Shown: piece by piece, positions 33,950 through 42,612 of the stretch
Layout of the letters: each line of letters begins with the position of its first letter
How positions within the stretch are numbered: position 1 is the first letter of the stretch
Assembly: GCF_000482785.1 (NCBI RefSeq)
Contig: NZ_AXWS01000007.1
Location: forward strand, 1,116,001 to 1,180,000
Source: Derxia gummosa DSM 723
Lineage (GTDB): Bacteria; Pseudomonadota; Gammaproteobacteria; Burkholderiales; Burkholderiaceae_E
Direction: 5' to 3'
Length of the DNA: 64,000 bases
The notes under the pieces: generated by a model
What the model was told of the DNA's origin: nothing
Database searches by the model: none
The model's input: only the letters and a program-made list of their open reading frames with translations
Program-made: the position numbers and the translations under genes

Positions 33950-34453
33950 TCAGCGCGTGAGGTCTTCGATCTGCACCTGACCGCTTTCCAGATCGACCTC
34001 GGTGCGAAGGAGCATTTCGAGCGGAACGGGTACGGACCAGAGCTGGCCGCGGATGCTGAAGCTGAGGACGTTGTGGCTGTCGAGCACGTTGTCGGCGAGC
34101 TGGGCCTGGACTTCGAGCGTGTTGGGCACGATGCGCGGCTCGAAGTCGATGATGACCTGACGCACCTGAGCCTCGAGTGAGCGCACGTCGAGCGACGAAG
34201 CGGTCGTGCCCGACAGCGCGGGCAGTCCGTAGGCAAGCACCGATCGGCGCACGTTGGGCCGGTCCGCCGCGTCGATGTCGTTCGGACGGGTACTGTTGAG
34301 GAGCCAGCCGAGATCGCGCAGCACCGCATCACGCAACTGGTTGCGTCCGAGCAGGCGCTGTTCGCGTGCTTCTTGTGAACGCGTCGGATCGAGGTCCGTC
34401 AGCCGGTCGAGCAGCGCGGGCTGAAGTCGTTCGATCGGAGTCGGGTCTTTCAT
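33950..34453 (-). CDS. tssE: type VI baseplate protein TssE (gp25-like)
   Basis: A 167-residue protein related to phage T4 gp25. It has LQPALLDRLTDLDP near the N-terminus, LRDAVLRDLGWLLNS, VLAYGLPALSG and the conserved core RQVIIDFEPRIVPNTLEV. It starts 17 bases after the tagJ stop and nearly abuts tssF. The ATG at 34453 was chosen because upstream in-frame codons encode no conserved residues. The MKDPTPIERLQPALLDRL start fits the family. Confidence 0.93.
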   Translation of the reverse strand: MKDPTPIERLQPALLDRLTDLDPTRSQEAREQRLLGRNQLRDAVLRDLGWLLNSTRPNDIDAADRPNVRRSVLAYGLPALSGTTASSLDVRSLEAQVRQVIIDFEPRIVPNTLEVQAQLADNVLDSHNVLSFSIRGQLWSVPVPLEMLLRTEVDLESGQVQIEDLTR

Positions 34454-34470
34454 GGCGGCACCGACTGCGA

Positions 34471-35364
34471 TCAGGATGAGGAGCCAGCGTCGCCGGCCGC
34501 GGCGGCGTGATCGGCCACGCAGGAAGCATCGCGGTTGTCGGTTGCATGCGGAACAGCGCGATCCCATTCGATGACACGCGCCTCGTGCAGTGCGAATTCC
34601 TCGGCATCGGTCGCGAGCAGGCGCTGCCCGAGTCCGGCGAAGACGTCCGGCGCGGCTTCGCGCCACTCGGTACGCCGCGCGAGCTGCAAGGCGGCATCGC
34701 CGGTCGCCTCGCTTCCGACATAGCGCGTCGGAATCAGCGCGACCGTGCCGCCGCCATTGGTGAAATGCAGACGCGCGGGCGTCCAGACCAGGTCACGCAG
34801 GTCTTCGGGCGCATCGATCTCGAGCCTCGCGAGATTGACGAACGGGAGCCAGTAGTAGATGCCGTTGACGATAGCCTCCAGCACCGGGCCGAGCCGAGAG
34901 TCCGCATCGGCAATCCAAGCGAACAGCCTGCCATCGACGCGGCCTGCGCAAGCCGGGGCCGAGGCGAAAGCTTCGGTGCGCAGTACTGAGGCGGCTTCCC
35001 GCTGTCCGGCAGCGTCGAGCGCCAGCGCCTCGGCGAGTCGGGCAGTCCAGTCCTGGGGGTCGCCGAGGACGAGCGGCGTGCGCCTGCCCGCGAACACCTC
35101 GCGGCGATACAGCTCGCAACGGATCGCCTCTCGATAGGTCTGGGCCATCGCGGTGGCCCCGGCATCAAGCTGGGCCGACACCGCGAGCTGGTTCACAGCG
35201 CGCTCGTATTCGCCGCACACCGCCAGCAGCTGAAACAGGAAGATGCGCAGCTTCGCGTCGGACGGATTGGCGCGAACCTGCTCCTGCAAGCACGTGAGCG
35301 CGGCACGTGGCTCCCCCTTTCGAAGAGCGCTTTCGGCGGGGGTGGCAGTGGGCGCGACCATCAT
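34471..35364 (-). CDS. tagJ: type VI accessory protein TagJ (ImpE family)
   Basis: A 297-residue cytoplasmic protein. The first 110 residues are TPR-like helices (ALRKGEPRAALTCLQEQV, LFQLLAVCGEYERAVNQLAV). The ImpE core follows with FAWIADADSRLGPVLEAIVN, YYWLPFVNLARLEIDAPEDL and RDLVWTPARLHFTNGG. TagJ binds sheath protein TssB and can help ClpV, and it occurs in only some type VI clades, those with one kind of ClpV-TssB contact. The ATG overlaps the hcp stop by 4 bases. Confidence 0.92.
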   Translation of the reverse strand: MMVAPTATPAESALRKGEPRAALTCLQEQVRANPSDAKLRIFLFQLLAVCGEYERAVNQLAVSAQLDAGATAMAQTYREAIRCELYRREVFAGRRTPLVLGDPQDWTARLAEALALDAAGQREAASVLRTEAFASAPACAGRVDGRLFAWIADADSRLGPVLEAIVNGIYYWLPFVNLARLEIDAPEDLRDLVWTPARLHFTNGGGTVALIPTRYVGSEATGDAALQLARRTEWREAAPDVFAGLGQRLLATDAEEFALHEARVIEWDRAVPHATDNRDASCVADHAAAAGDAGSSS

Positions 35365-35831
35365 TCGATCTCTGTGTTGAAGTTCGTTGGCGCGACCTTG
35401 CCTCCCGCGGCCGTCTGACCGGTGTAGTCGATGGAGATCTTCTTGAAACTGAACTCGATGCGCTCGACGAGCTCCTCGCCGGCATTCGAGATGTCGTAAT
35501 CCGTGATGCGGCCCTGTTCGATCGTGACTTCGAAATAGACCATCGGCAACTTGCCGGCGGCCTTGCGCACATGCAGCACGGCCTTCTTCACCGGGTCATT
35601 GGTGCGCATGACTGTCATGAGTCCGGTCGTCGCACTGTCGACGGACTTCGTCACCACGAGCGAGTCGAGACTCGTGCGCTGGGCGCTCGCGTTGCCCATC
35701 GCCTGTTGAGCCTTCATGCCCCAGGCCCAGCCCGAGATGTCCATCCAGCCTGCGTGCTCGCGGTCGTTTGCCTCGCCCTTGAGGGCACCGGCGCGTGCGC
35801 TTTCGACACGCAGGAACATGTCGCCTGCCAT
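35361..35831 (-). CDS. hcp: Hcp tube protein, second copy in operon order
   Basis: A 156-residue Hcp family protein: MAGDMFLRVESARAGALKGE at the start, DISGWAWGM, and the closing RIEFSFKKISIDYTGQ. Hexamers stack to form the inner tube that is expelled and can carry small effectors in the ring. It is clearly divergent from the other Hcp at 35.9-36.4 kb: it lacks the Gly-rich loop and differs through most of its length. It follows that gene after a 115-base spacer that holds a strong hairpin. Confidence 0.92.
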   Translation of the reverse strand: MAGDMFLRVESARAGALKGEANDREHAGWMDISGWAWGMKAQQAMGNASAQRTSLDSLVVTKSVDSATTGLMTVMRTNDPVKKAVLHVRKAAGKLPMVYFEVTIEQGRITDYDISNAGEELVERIEFSFKKISIDYTGQTAAGGKVAPTNFNTEIE

Positions 35832-35872
35832 GGCTGCCTGTGTTCAAGAAATCGGGAAATAGGAGAGGCGCC

Positions 35873-35906
35873 GCATGCCGGCGGATAGCGAAGCCGCCCG
35901 GCATGC
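35873..35906 (-). other. strong hairpin between the two hcp genes
   Basis: GCATGCCGG (35873-35881) pairs perfectly with CCGGCATGC (35898-35906), and an inner CGG/CCG extends the stem with one bulged base. It begins 41 bases after the stop of the first hcp gene. No T-tract follows on the - strand, so it is more likely an mRNA 3'-end stabiliser or partial terminator than a full terminator. Confidence 0.5.
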
Positions 35907-35946
35907 GCGACACGACGACATGTGCTGTCCGGTGGTGCGCCGGTGA

Positions 35947-36435
35947 TCAGCCCACTTCACCATGGTTCTCGGCGATGTTCCAGGTAGCCGTCTTGGTCGA
36001 CCCCTTGGCACCGGTCGGAGCCTGCTCGGTGTACTCGTACTTGAACTCGGCGAAGTTCAGCGTGACGTTCTCGGTCAGGCGATCCTCACCGCCGCTGCCG
36101 CCGGTGCTGACGGCCGAGATGATCACTTCGTTCATCGTGATCTTGATGTACTCGAGCGGCGTCTTGCCGGCCTTGCGCACGGTGAGGACGGCCTGATCGA
36201 AGTGCTCTCCGGAGCAGCAGGCCTGGATCAGCGCATGGCTCGATGCATCGATGTACTTGGTGAACGAGATGTCCTGCACGTTGACCTTGCCCGATCCGCC
36301 GCCGCCGCCGATGTGCGTGGTACCCGACTGCGTCATGCCCCAGCTCCAGGCAAGCACGTCGATCGATTCCTTGTGAACCTTGTCGACCGACTCGCCCTTG
36401 AGCTTTCCGATCTTGATGAACATGTCGACTGCCAT
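35947..36435 (-). CDS. hcp: Hcp tube protein, first copy in operon order
   Basis: A 162-residue Hcp: MAVDMFIKIGKLKGESVDKV, then DVLAWSWGMTQSG, a Gly-rich loop (HIGGGGGSGKVNVQDISFTK) typical of the widespread Hcp1 type, and the terminal VTLNFAEFKYEYTEQ. It is preceded by AAGGAGA at ideal spacing and follows tssC by 67 bases. This copy looks like the main structural tube subunit, with the other as a variant. Two Cys (QACCSGEH) are adjacent. Confidence 0.94.
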   Translation of the reverse strand: MAVDMFIKIGKLKGESVDKVHKESIDVLAWSWGMTQSGTTHIGGGGGSGKVNVQDISFTKYIDASSHALIQACCSGEHFDQAVLTVRKAGKTPLEYIKITMNEVIISAVSTGGSGGEDRLTENVTLNFAEFKYEYTEQAPTGAKGSTKTATWNIAENHGEVG

Positions 36436-36470
36436 GAATTTCTCCTTGTGACTGTTGCTGCTTCATTGGA

Positions 36471-36489
36471 TGCCGGAGTCCTTCCGGCA
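36471..36489 (-). other. hairpin between tssC and hcp
   Basis: TGCCGGA (36471-36477) and TCCGGCA (36483-36489) form a perfect 7-pair stem with a 5-base loop, 14 bases after the tssC stop. No T-tract follows. It may shield the 3' end of the upstream message or dampen readthrough before hcp. Confidence 0.4.
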
Positions 36490-36502
36490 AAGGGTGCCCG
36501 CG

Positions 36503-37996
36503 TCAGCCGTTCTTGGCGGATGGCAGCTTCGAAACCAGGCGCAACGACACCGTCAGGCCTTCGAGCTGGTAGTGCGGGCGCAGGAAGAACTTGGAGGAGT
36601 AGAAGCCCGGGCTGCCCTCGACCTCCTCGACGATGACCTCGGCCGCCGCGAGCGGACGACGCGCCTTGGTTGCCTCAGCCGAGTTGATCGGATCACCATC
36701 GACGTAATTCATGATCCAGTTCTGAAGCCAGCGCTGCATCGCGTCGCGCTCCTTGAACGAACCGACCTTGTCGCGGACGATGCACTTCAGGTAATGCGCG
36801 AAGCGACAGGTCGAGAACAGATAGGGCAGCCGCGCCGCCAAATTGGCGTTGGCGGTCGCGTCCGGGTCGTCGTACTCGGCCGGCTTGTGCAACGATTGCG
36901 CGCCGATGAAGGCCGCGAAGTCGGAGTTCTTGCGGTGCACCAGCGGCATGAAGCCGTTCTTGGCGAGCTCGCCCTCGCGGCGATCGCTGATGGCGATCTC
37001 GGTTGGACACTTCATGTCGACACCACCGTCGTCCGTCGGGAAGCTGTGCGCCGGCAGTCCTTGCACCGCGCCTCCCGATTCGATGCCGCGAATGCGGGTG
37101 CACCAGCCGTATTCCTTGAACGAGCGGTTGATGTTCACCGCCATGGCGTACGAGGCATTGGCCCAGGTGTAGCGGTTGTGATCCGCGGCGCCCGTGTCTT
37201 CCTCGAAGTCAAATGCCTCGACCGGATTGCTTCTTGCGCCATAAGGAAGGCGAGACAGGAAGCGCGGCATCGTCAGACCGATGTACTTGCTGTCCTCGGA
37301 TTCGCGCAATGAACGCCAGGCCGTGTACTCCGGCGTGGTGAATATCTTGCTCAGATCGCGAGGATTCGCCAGCTCCTGCCAGGAGTCCATCTGCATGATG
37401 GTCGGCGACGCGCCGGTGATGAATGGCGTATGCGCAGCAGCGCAAGTCTTGGCGAGCTCGCCGAGAAGCTCGATATCGGGCGGAGATTGGTCGAAGTAGT
37501 AGTCACCGACCAGACAGCCGTAGGGCTCACCACCGAACTGCCCATATTCCTCTTCGTAGATCTTCTTGAAGACCGGGCTCTGATCCCAGTTCGTGCCCTT
37601 GAAACGCTTGAGTGTCTTGCCGAGATCGGCCTTGCCGATGTTCATCACGCGGATCTTCAGTTGCTCGTCGGTTTCGGTGTTGTTGACGAGATAATGCAGA
37701 CCGCGCCACGCGCCTTCGAGCTTCTGGAAGTCTTCGTGATGGATGATCAGATTGATCTGTTCGGACAGCTTGCCGTCGATCGCGGCGATCATCGCCTCGA
37801 TCGACTTCATGACGTCGTCGCCAACGAGTTTCGTCTGCGACAGGGCCTGGCTTGCAAGCGTTTGCACCGCCTGCTCCACCGCCGACTTGGCCTCGTCGGT
37901 CTTAGGCTTGAACTCCTTGTTCAGCAACGCCGCGAAATCGTTGCCTTCGATGGTGACGCCGGCAAGCGCCGACGATTGCTGGAGCACTTCGGACAT
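36503..37996 (-). CDS. tssC: type VI sheath large subunit TssC
   Basis: A 497-residue sheath protein. It has the TssC signature LKIRVMNIGKADLGKTLKRF, EYGQFGGEPYGCLVGDYYFD, FITGASPTIMQMDSWQELAN, FLSRLPYGARSNPVEAFDFE and the C-terminal YLKCIVRDKVGSFKERDAMQ and LEGLTVSLRLVSKLPSAK. Length is exactly typical. The ATG at 37996 was chosen for its AAGGAGA site and the usual MSEVLQQSS-like start. With TssB it builds the contractile sheath around the Hcp tube. Confidence 0.96.
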   Translation of the reverse strand: MSEVLQQSSALAGVTIEGNDFAALLNKEFKPKTDEAKSAVEQAVQTLASQALSQTKLVGDDVMKSIEAMIAAIDGKLSEQINLIIHHEDFQKLEGAWRGLHYLVNNTETDEQLKIRVMNIGKADLGKTLKRFKGTNWDQSPVFKKIYEEEYGQFGGEPYGCLVGDYYFDQSPPDIELLGELAKTCAAAHTPFITGASPTIMQMDSWQELANPRDLSKIFTTPEYTAWRSLRESEDSKYIGLTMPRFLSRLPYGARSNPVEAFDFEEDTGAADHNRYTWANASYAMAVNINRSFKEYGWCTRIRGIESGGAVQGLPAHSFPTDDGGVDMKCPTEIAISDRREGELAKNGFMPLVHRKNSDFAAFIGAQSLHKPAEYDDPDATANANLAARLPYLFSTCRFAHYLKCIVRDKVGSFKERDAMQRWLQNWIMNYVDGDPINSAEATKARRPLAAAEVIVEEVEGSPGFYSSKFFLRPHYQLEGLTVSLRLVSKLPSAKNG

Positions 37997-38024
37997 GGAT
38001 CGTTCTCCTTGAGGCAATCGGGAA

Positions 38025-38531
38025 TCAGGCCGCGTCGGCCGGCCTGGCCGATGCCGCAAGCGATTGCAGCAGCGCCGGATCGGCGAGCACCTTGGCGAGC
38101 AGCTCCTCCGCGCCGGTCTTGCCGTCCATGTAGGTGACAAGGTTCGAGAGCTGCTGACGTGCCTCAAGCATCTTGGTCAGCGCATCGACCTTGCGCGCGA
38201 CGGCGGCCGGAGAGAAGTCGTCCATCGACTCGAAGGTGATGTCGACATTGATGTTGCCTTCGCCGGTGAGCGTGTTCGGCACCGCGAAGGCGACCCTCGG
38301 CTTGATAGCCTTCAACCGGCTGTCGAAGTTGTCGACGTCGATCTCAAGGAACTTGCGATCGGCCACCGGCGGCAACGCTTCCGTCGGCTTGCCCGACAGA
38401 TCGCTCATGACGCCCATCACGAAGGGAAGCTGGACCTTCTTCTCGGCGCCGTAAAGCTCGACGTCGTACTCGATCTGCACTCGCGGAGCACGGTTGCGCG
38501 CGATGAACTTCTGGCTGCTGGAGCTGCTCAT
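38025..38531 (-). CDS. tssB: type VI sheath small subunit TssB
   Basis: A 168-residue sheath protein: SSSQKFIARNRAPRVQIEYD, then LPFVMGVMSDLSGKP, KFLEIDVDNFDSRLKAIKPR and the helical C-terminus that inserts into TssC. In the family the N-terminal part carries the contacts used by ClpV or TagJ. The ATG at 38531 gives the common MSxSxQ-type start. It is 28 bases before tssC. Confidence 0.95.
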   Translation of the reverse strand: MSSSSSQKFIARNRAPRVQIEYDVELYGAEKKVQLPFVMGVMSDLSGKPTEALPPVADRKFLEIDVDNFDSRLKAIKPRVAFAVPNTLTGEGNINVDITFESMDDFSPAAVARKVDALTKMLEARQQLSNLVTYMDGKTGAEELLAKVLADPALLQSLAASARPADAA

Positions 38532-38614
38532 GGGTTGGTCTCCGAAACGACTGGTACCGGGGGTGGACGTTGAGGGGATGCGGTCTGGTGCTCGCAATCA
38601 GCGTTGGCAACGCA

Positions 38615-39673
38615 TCACTCTTCAGGAGCGATGCTTTCCGGATCGACTCCCATGATTCGGGCGACCTCGGAGAGCGCGTCCGGAGCGAGTTCGCGCACGA
38701 GCTCGAGGAAGTTCTTGTTGATGAGCTTGCGGGCGCGACGCAGGAGCAACTGGGCCGGGTTGGTCGGCTCCGTGCGCTCCAGGTAGTCGCAGACGAGATC
38801 GATCGCGCGAAGCGCTTCGGCGCGAGTCTCGATGGTGGTCAAGGGACCGTGCCGCGCCTTCGCGCCGGCTGGGGTGGGCAAGGGAACGCCATCAGTCTCC
38901 GCCGCCTCGACGGCGGTGCTTTTCTCGGCAAACGCCTGCGCGCCGGCTTCAACATCGGGCAGCAGGCCGAGAACGACATCGATTCCTTCCGAGAACGCCT
39001 GAAAGTCAGGCGCCTGGTTGTAGCCGACGCGGTCATGCAGAAGCCGATCGAGACAGCCGAGCGAATCCGCCGCGACGCCGAGCCTCCGACGCAATCCGCC
39101 GAGATCGGCATCCGTCTCCGCGAACATCTGACGCAACTGCCCTTCGGTGTAGGGCGTCTCGCTTTCGCGAGCGGGCAGCTTGCCGAGCGCAACGAGCAGA
39201 TCGCGTAGCGTCAGTTGGCCCGTGAGACGCGAACTGATCACCACCGCCGCGCGGAGATCGACCAGACCGGTCGACGCATGCGTCAGCGATGACAGCGCAT
39301 TCAACCTCGCACAAGCGTCGCCTTCGTCGGGCACCGGATGCAGCGTGTCCCAGTAGCGGTCGAGCAGTGCGACCATCAACTGAAGGCTCTCGTCAAGGCT
39401 TGGCAGCCCATCGAGATTGAGGCAAGCCCGCGTCCAGCCCACCAGAACACGCAGGTCGCGAGTGCGTTCGAACAGGGACTCGGTGAGCGAGCGAACCCTG
39501 CGCCAGTCGGGTGGTTGACCTTCATCCCACTGCGATGCCGGGCGGCCGGTGACCGCCTTCTCGAACTCCAGATAGTCGACCTCGTACTCAACATCGACGC
39601 CGCAGGGCTGATCACCGAGCGGTTCAAGCCAGCGATGGGTGAAATCGGTAAGGGCCTGAGATTCGTCGCGCAT
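38615..39673 (-). CDS. tssA: type VI assembly protein TssA (ImpA N-terminal domain)
   Basis: A 352-residue protein with the ImpA_N domain: the PCGVDVEYEVDYLEFEKAV segment, DWRRVRSLTESLFERTRDLR, and the core LDRYWDTLHPVPDEGDACAR. The C-terminus RRARKLINKNFLELVRELAP matches the shorter TssA class. TssA binds the baseplate and primes polymerisation of the sheath. It is the first gene of the large type VI operon, with an ATG at 39673 preceded by GGAAGG about 11 bases upstream. Confidence 0.93.
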   Translation of the reverse strand: MRDESQALTDFTHRWLEPLGDQPCGVDVEYEVDYLEFEKAVTGRPASQWDEGQPPDWRRVRSLTESLFERTRDLRVLVGWTRACLNLDGLPSLDESLQLMVALLDRYWDTLHPVPDEGDACARLNALSSLTHASTGLVDLRAAVVISSRLTGQLTLRDLLVALGKLPARESETPYTEGQLRQMFAETDADLGGLRRRLGVAADSLGCLDRLLHDRVGYNQAPDFQAFSEGIDVVLGLLPDVEAGAQAFAEKSTAVEAAETDGVPLPTPAGAKARHGPLTTIETRAEALRAIDLVCDYLERTEPTNPAQLLLRRARKLINKNFLELVRELAPDALSEVARIMGVDPESIAPEE

Positions 39674-39712
39674 CTGGGGAGCGCCTTCCGGGGGGATGTT
39701 TTTCGCGGCCGG

Positions 39713-39718
39713 AGTATA
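39713..39718 (-). promoter_or_regulatory. possible -10 element of the tssA operon
   Basis: TATACT on the - strand, 40 bases before the tssA start, in the 234-base gap that separates the operon from the divergent hemerythrin gene. No convincing -35 hexamer lies 16-18 bases upstream, and I saw no sigma-54 site (GG and GC doublets at the right spacing) in the gap. Confidence 0.3.
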
Positions 39719-39907
39719 GGAGTCACCAAATACAACGGAGACGAGCGAGGTCTTTCTATCCACCTGACTTCACGGCCAGCGCGATCGAGAGTCACCGACC
39801 GGGTGTCACCCAGGTCTTCGCGGACTTTTCATGCTTGCGGTGCATCAATCGTGTGCCTTGGAGCGGCGACTACCGTTGTCCTCAATTCCACCCCACAGGA
39901 GGACGTC

Positions 39908-40342
39908 ATGACCGAAGCGACTCTCGCCAAGAAGCCCGCCGACGCAGCATCCGGCGCCACGCTGCACGATCGCATCCTCGTCGGCTTCAAGCCGATCGAC
40001 GACCTTCACAAGGAGTTCGAGGAAATCGTCGGCGTCCTCAACGATCCGGCTGAAGCCGACTTCGGCGAGCATCTTCTGGCGCTGCACGAGCACATGCTGC
40101 GCCACGCCGCCGTCGAGGAAGGCTTCATGGCCCAGGAACGTTATCCGCACCTCGGCCGCCACCGCCGCGCCCACGAGCATCTGCTCGAAGCCATCGCCCG
40201 CGTGCGCGACCGCTGGGACTGCGGCGATGTCGAGGCGGTGCGCCGCTTCGCGGCCGAGCTGATGGGCTGGTTCGCCATCCACGCGTCGAGCGAGGACGCC
40301 GAACTCGTTGCCTATCTCAAGGGCGCGCCGAAGGCGGCCTGA
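39908..40342 (+). CDS. hemerythrin-like O2/di-iron protein
   Basis: A 144-residue hemerythrin family protein. Ligands of the di-iron site are present: DDLHKEFEE, HEHMLRHAAVEEGFM, GRHRRAHEHLLE and HASSEDAEL. Such bacteriohemerythrins bind O2 or iron in the cytoplasm. AGGAGG lies just before the ATG at 39908. It diverges from tssA and converges with the sensor kinase gene, whose 3' end it overlaps by 26 bases. Any link to type VI function is unproven. Confidence 0.9.
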   Translation: MTEATLAKKPADAASGATLHDRILVGFKPIDDLHKEFEEIVGVLNDPAEADFGEHLLALHEHMLRHAAVEEGFMAQERYPHLGRHRRAHEHLLEAIARVRDRWDCGDVEAVRRFAAELMGWFAIHASSEDAELVAYLKGAPKAA

Positions 40343-41717
40343 ACGCCGGAAAGCTCACGGTGATGCGCGTGCCCCGGCCCTGGCCGGGCGCGATCACCAC
40401 CTCGGCGCCGTGCCCCTCGGCGATCTCGCGCACGATGGCGAGGCCCAGTCCGCTGCCCTCGCCCGGCGTGCCCTCCACGCGGTAGAAGCGCTCCTGCACC
40501 CGCACCGCCGCCGAGGCCGGGATGCCGATCCCGTTGTCCTCTACCTCCAGTTCGGCGCGGCCGTCCACGCTGCGCGTGCGCACGCTGATCACGCCGCCCT
40601 CCGGCGTGTACTTGATCGCGTTGTCGATCAGGTTCGAGGCCAGTTCCTGCACCAGCCAGCGCTCGCCGAGCAGCGGCGCGTCTTCAAGCTCGAACCCCAG
40701 GTCGATGCGGCGCGCGAGCGCCGCCGGCACGAAGCGCTGCGCGAGGTCGTCGCCGAGATCGCGCAGGTCGAACCGCGTGAAGCGGTCGGCCGGATGCTCG
40801 CGCGGATCGGCGCGTGCCAGCGTCAGCAGCTGATGCGCGAGATGCGAGGTGTCGCCGGCCGCCGCGCGCAGCCGCTCGACGCGCTCGCGCAGCGGCGCCG
40901 CGTCGGCATCCGTGGCGATGGCCGGCTCGCGCGCAAGCAGCTCGGTCTGCGCGAGCAGGCCCGCGAGCGGCGTGCGCAGCTGGTGGGCCGCGTTGGCCAC
41001 GAAGCGCTGCTGCACCGCGAGCGCGTCGCCCATGCGCAGCAGCAGTTCGTTGGTGGCCGCGACCAGCGGCCTCAGTTCGGCCGGCTGGCCCTGGGTCGGC
41101 AGCGGGCTCAGGTCGAGCGGGCTGCGCCGGCGCATCTCCTCGCTCAGGCGCAGCAGCGGCGCGAGTCCGCGCGCCACGCCTAGCCAGATCACCACCACCG
41201 CCAGCACCGCCACGCCGAGCGAAGGCAGCACCACGCCCACCAGCGTCTCGTTCACGAGGCGGTCGCGCTTCACCTGGGTCTCGGCGGCGAGCACGATCGC
41301 CACCCGCTCGCCGTCGCGCAGCACCGGCAGCGCGACCACGCGCACGCGCGCACCAGTGGGCAGGCGGCTGTCATAGAACTGCGGCTCTCGATGCAGCGGC
41401 GCGGGCGGCAGCGGCAGGTCGTGGCTGCCCGCGACCCAGCGGTCATGCGCATCGACCACGCCGATGTAGACGCGGTCGATGGTGTCGACGAGCAGCGCGT
41501 CGCGCGCGGCGGCCGACAGGTCGAGGCGCGGCGCGTCGTTGTCGAGGCTCACATGGTTGGCGACCGCGAGCGCCGGGTCGAGCAGCGAACGGTCGTAGGC
41601 ACGCGTCGCCACCTGCACCGCGATGCCGTAGGCCACGGCGGCGCTGATCGCGATGAGCGCGAGCAGCGGCGGCAGCAGCCATTCGACGAGACGACGGCGA
41701 AGGCTCGTGGCTCTCAT
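40317..41717 (-). CDS. sensor histidine kinase (TctE/QseC type) paired with the metal-efflux operon
   Basis: A 466-residue membrane kinase. Two transmembrane helices (about 12-33 and 160-182) bracket a periplasmic sensor domain. The H-box is FVANAAHQLRTPLAGLL; N-box NLIDNAIKYTPEGG, and the G-boxes EDNGIGIP and GEGSGLGLAIVREIAEGHG follow. The layout resembles TctE/QseC kinases with an N-terminal 2CSK-like domain. The ATG overlaps the regulator stop by 4 bases. Being last in the czc-like operon, it likely senses the metal that the pump exports; the ligand is not shown by the sequence. Confidence 0.9.
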   Translation of the reverse strand: MRATSLRRRLVEWLLPPLLALIAISAAVAYGIAVQVATRAYDRSLLDPALAVANHVSLDNDAPRLDLSAAARDALLVDTIDRVYIGVVDAHDRWVAGSHDLPLPPAPLHREPQFYDSRLPTGARVRVVALPVLRDGERVAIVLAAETQVKRDRLVNETLVGVVLPSLGVAVLAVVVIWLGVARGLAPLLRLSEEMRRRSPLDLSPLPTQGQPAELRPLVAATNELLLRMGDALAVQQRFVANAAHQLRTPLAGLLAQTELLAREPAIATDADAAPLRERVERLRAAAGDTSHLAHQLLTLARADPREHPADRFTRFDLRDLGDDLAQRFVPAALARRIDLGFELEDAPLLGERWLVQELASNLIDNAIKYTPEGGVISVRTRSVDGRAELEVEDNGIGIPASAAVRVQERFYRVEGTPGEGSGLGLAIVREIAEGHGAEVVIAPGQGRGTRITVSFPAFRPPSARP

Positions 41718-42550
41718 GCGCCCTCGCCGGGCGGCGCGTCGGCGCCCGTGGCCGCAGGCATGGCACCGCCGGCCTCGGCCGCCGTGCCGCTTCCCGGCTC
41801 GACCGCCACGCCAACGCCGGCCTCGGCGCGCGCCGCGCAGCCGCCCTCGCGTGCCGGCTCCAGCAGATAGCCGAAGCCGCGGATGCCGCGGATCTCGATG
41901 CCGGCCGGCGCCACCTTCTTGCGCAGCCGCGACACATGCACCTCGATCGTGTTGGCGGCGATGTCCTCTTCCCAGGTGCTCACGGCGCGCGCGATGCGCT
42001 CCTTGCCCACCACCTGCTCCTGGTGCGCGAGCAGGTATTCGAGGATGGCCCACTCGCGCAGCGTGAGCACCAGTTCCGCCTCGCCAATCCAGGCCCGGCG
42101 CGAGCGGCTGTCCATGCGCAGCCGGCCGCATTCCAGCTCCTGCGACACGCTCGCCTGACGCCGCCGCAGCAGCGCCCGCACCCGCGCTTCCAGCTCGCCG
42201 AGCGCGAAGGGCTTGACGAGATAGTCGTCGGCGCCGAGGTCGAGGCCGTGGATGCGGTCGGCCACGGCGTCGCGCGCCGTGAGCATCAGCACCGGCGTAT
42301 CGCGGTTGTCATGCGGCTGGTCGCCGGTGTTGCCGCGCGCCGGGCCGCGCCGCAGCCGGCGCAGCAGCTCGAAGCCGTCCATGCCGGGCAGGCCGATGTC
42401 GATGATGGCGAGGTCGTAGGGCGCGATGCGCAGCGCGAGTTCGGCCTGTTCGCCGGTGGCGAAGCGGTCCACCGCCCAGCCGGGCTGGTTGAGCAGCTGG
42501 CGCAGGCTGTCGGCCAGCAACTCGTTGTCCTCGACGATCAGGATGCGCAT
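41714..42550 (-). CDS. OmpR-family response regulator
   Basis: A 278-residue DNA-binding regulator. The receiver domain has the acid pocket VEDNE, phospho-acceptor Asp51 in IIDIGLPGMDG and the conserved Lys in DYLVKPF. The winged-helix domain follows (LTLREWAILEYLLAHQEQVV, NTIEVHVSRLRKKVAPAG). Two oddities: a 14-residue insert (RGPARGNTGDQPHD) before the fourth strand of the receiver, and a 45-residue Ala/Gly/Glu-rich tail beyond the normal end GFGYLLEP. The tail may be disordered. The gene follows the pump by about 60 bases. Confidence 0.92.
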   Translation of the reverse strand: MRILIVEDNELLADSLRQLLNQPGWAVDRFATGEQAELALRIAPYDLAIIDIGLPGMDGFELLRRLRRGPARGNTGDQPHDNRDTPVLMLTARDAVADRIHGLDLGADDYLVKPFALGELEARVRALLRRRQASVSQELECGRLRMDSRSRRAWIGEAELVLTLREWAILEYLLAHQEQVVGKERIARAVSTWEEDIAANTIEVHVSRLRKKVAPAGIEIRGIRGFGYLLEPAREGGCAARAEAGVGVAVEPGSGTAAEAGGAMPAATGADAPPGEGA

Positions 42551-42612
42551 GGTTGGGACCTTTCTCGGTCGGCGGTGGCAAGCGGCTTTGGCGCAGAGGC
42601 GGCCGGGCCGCC

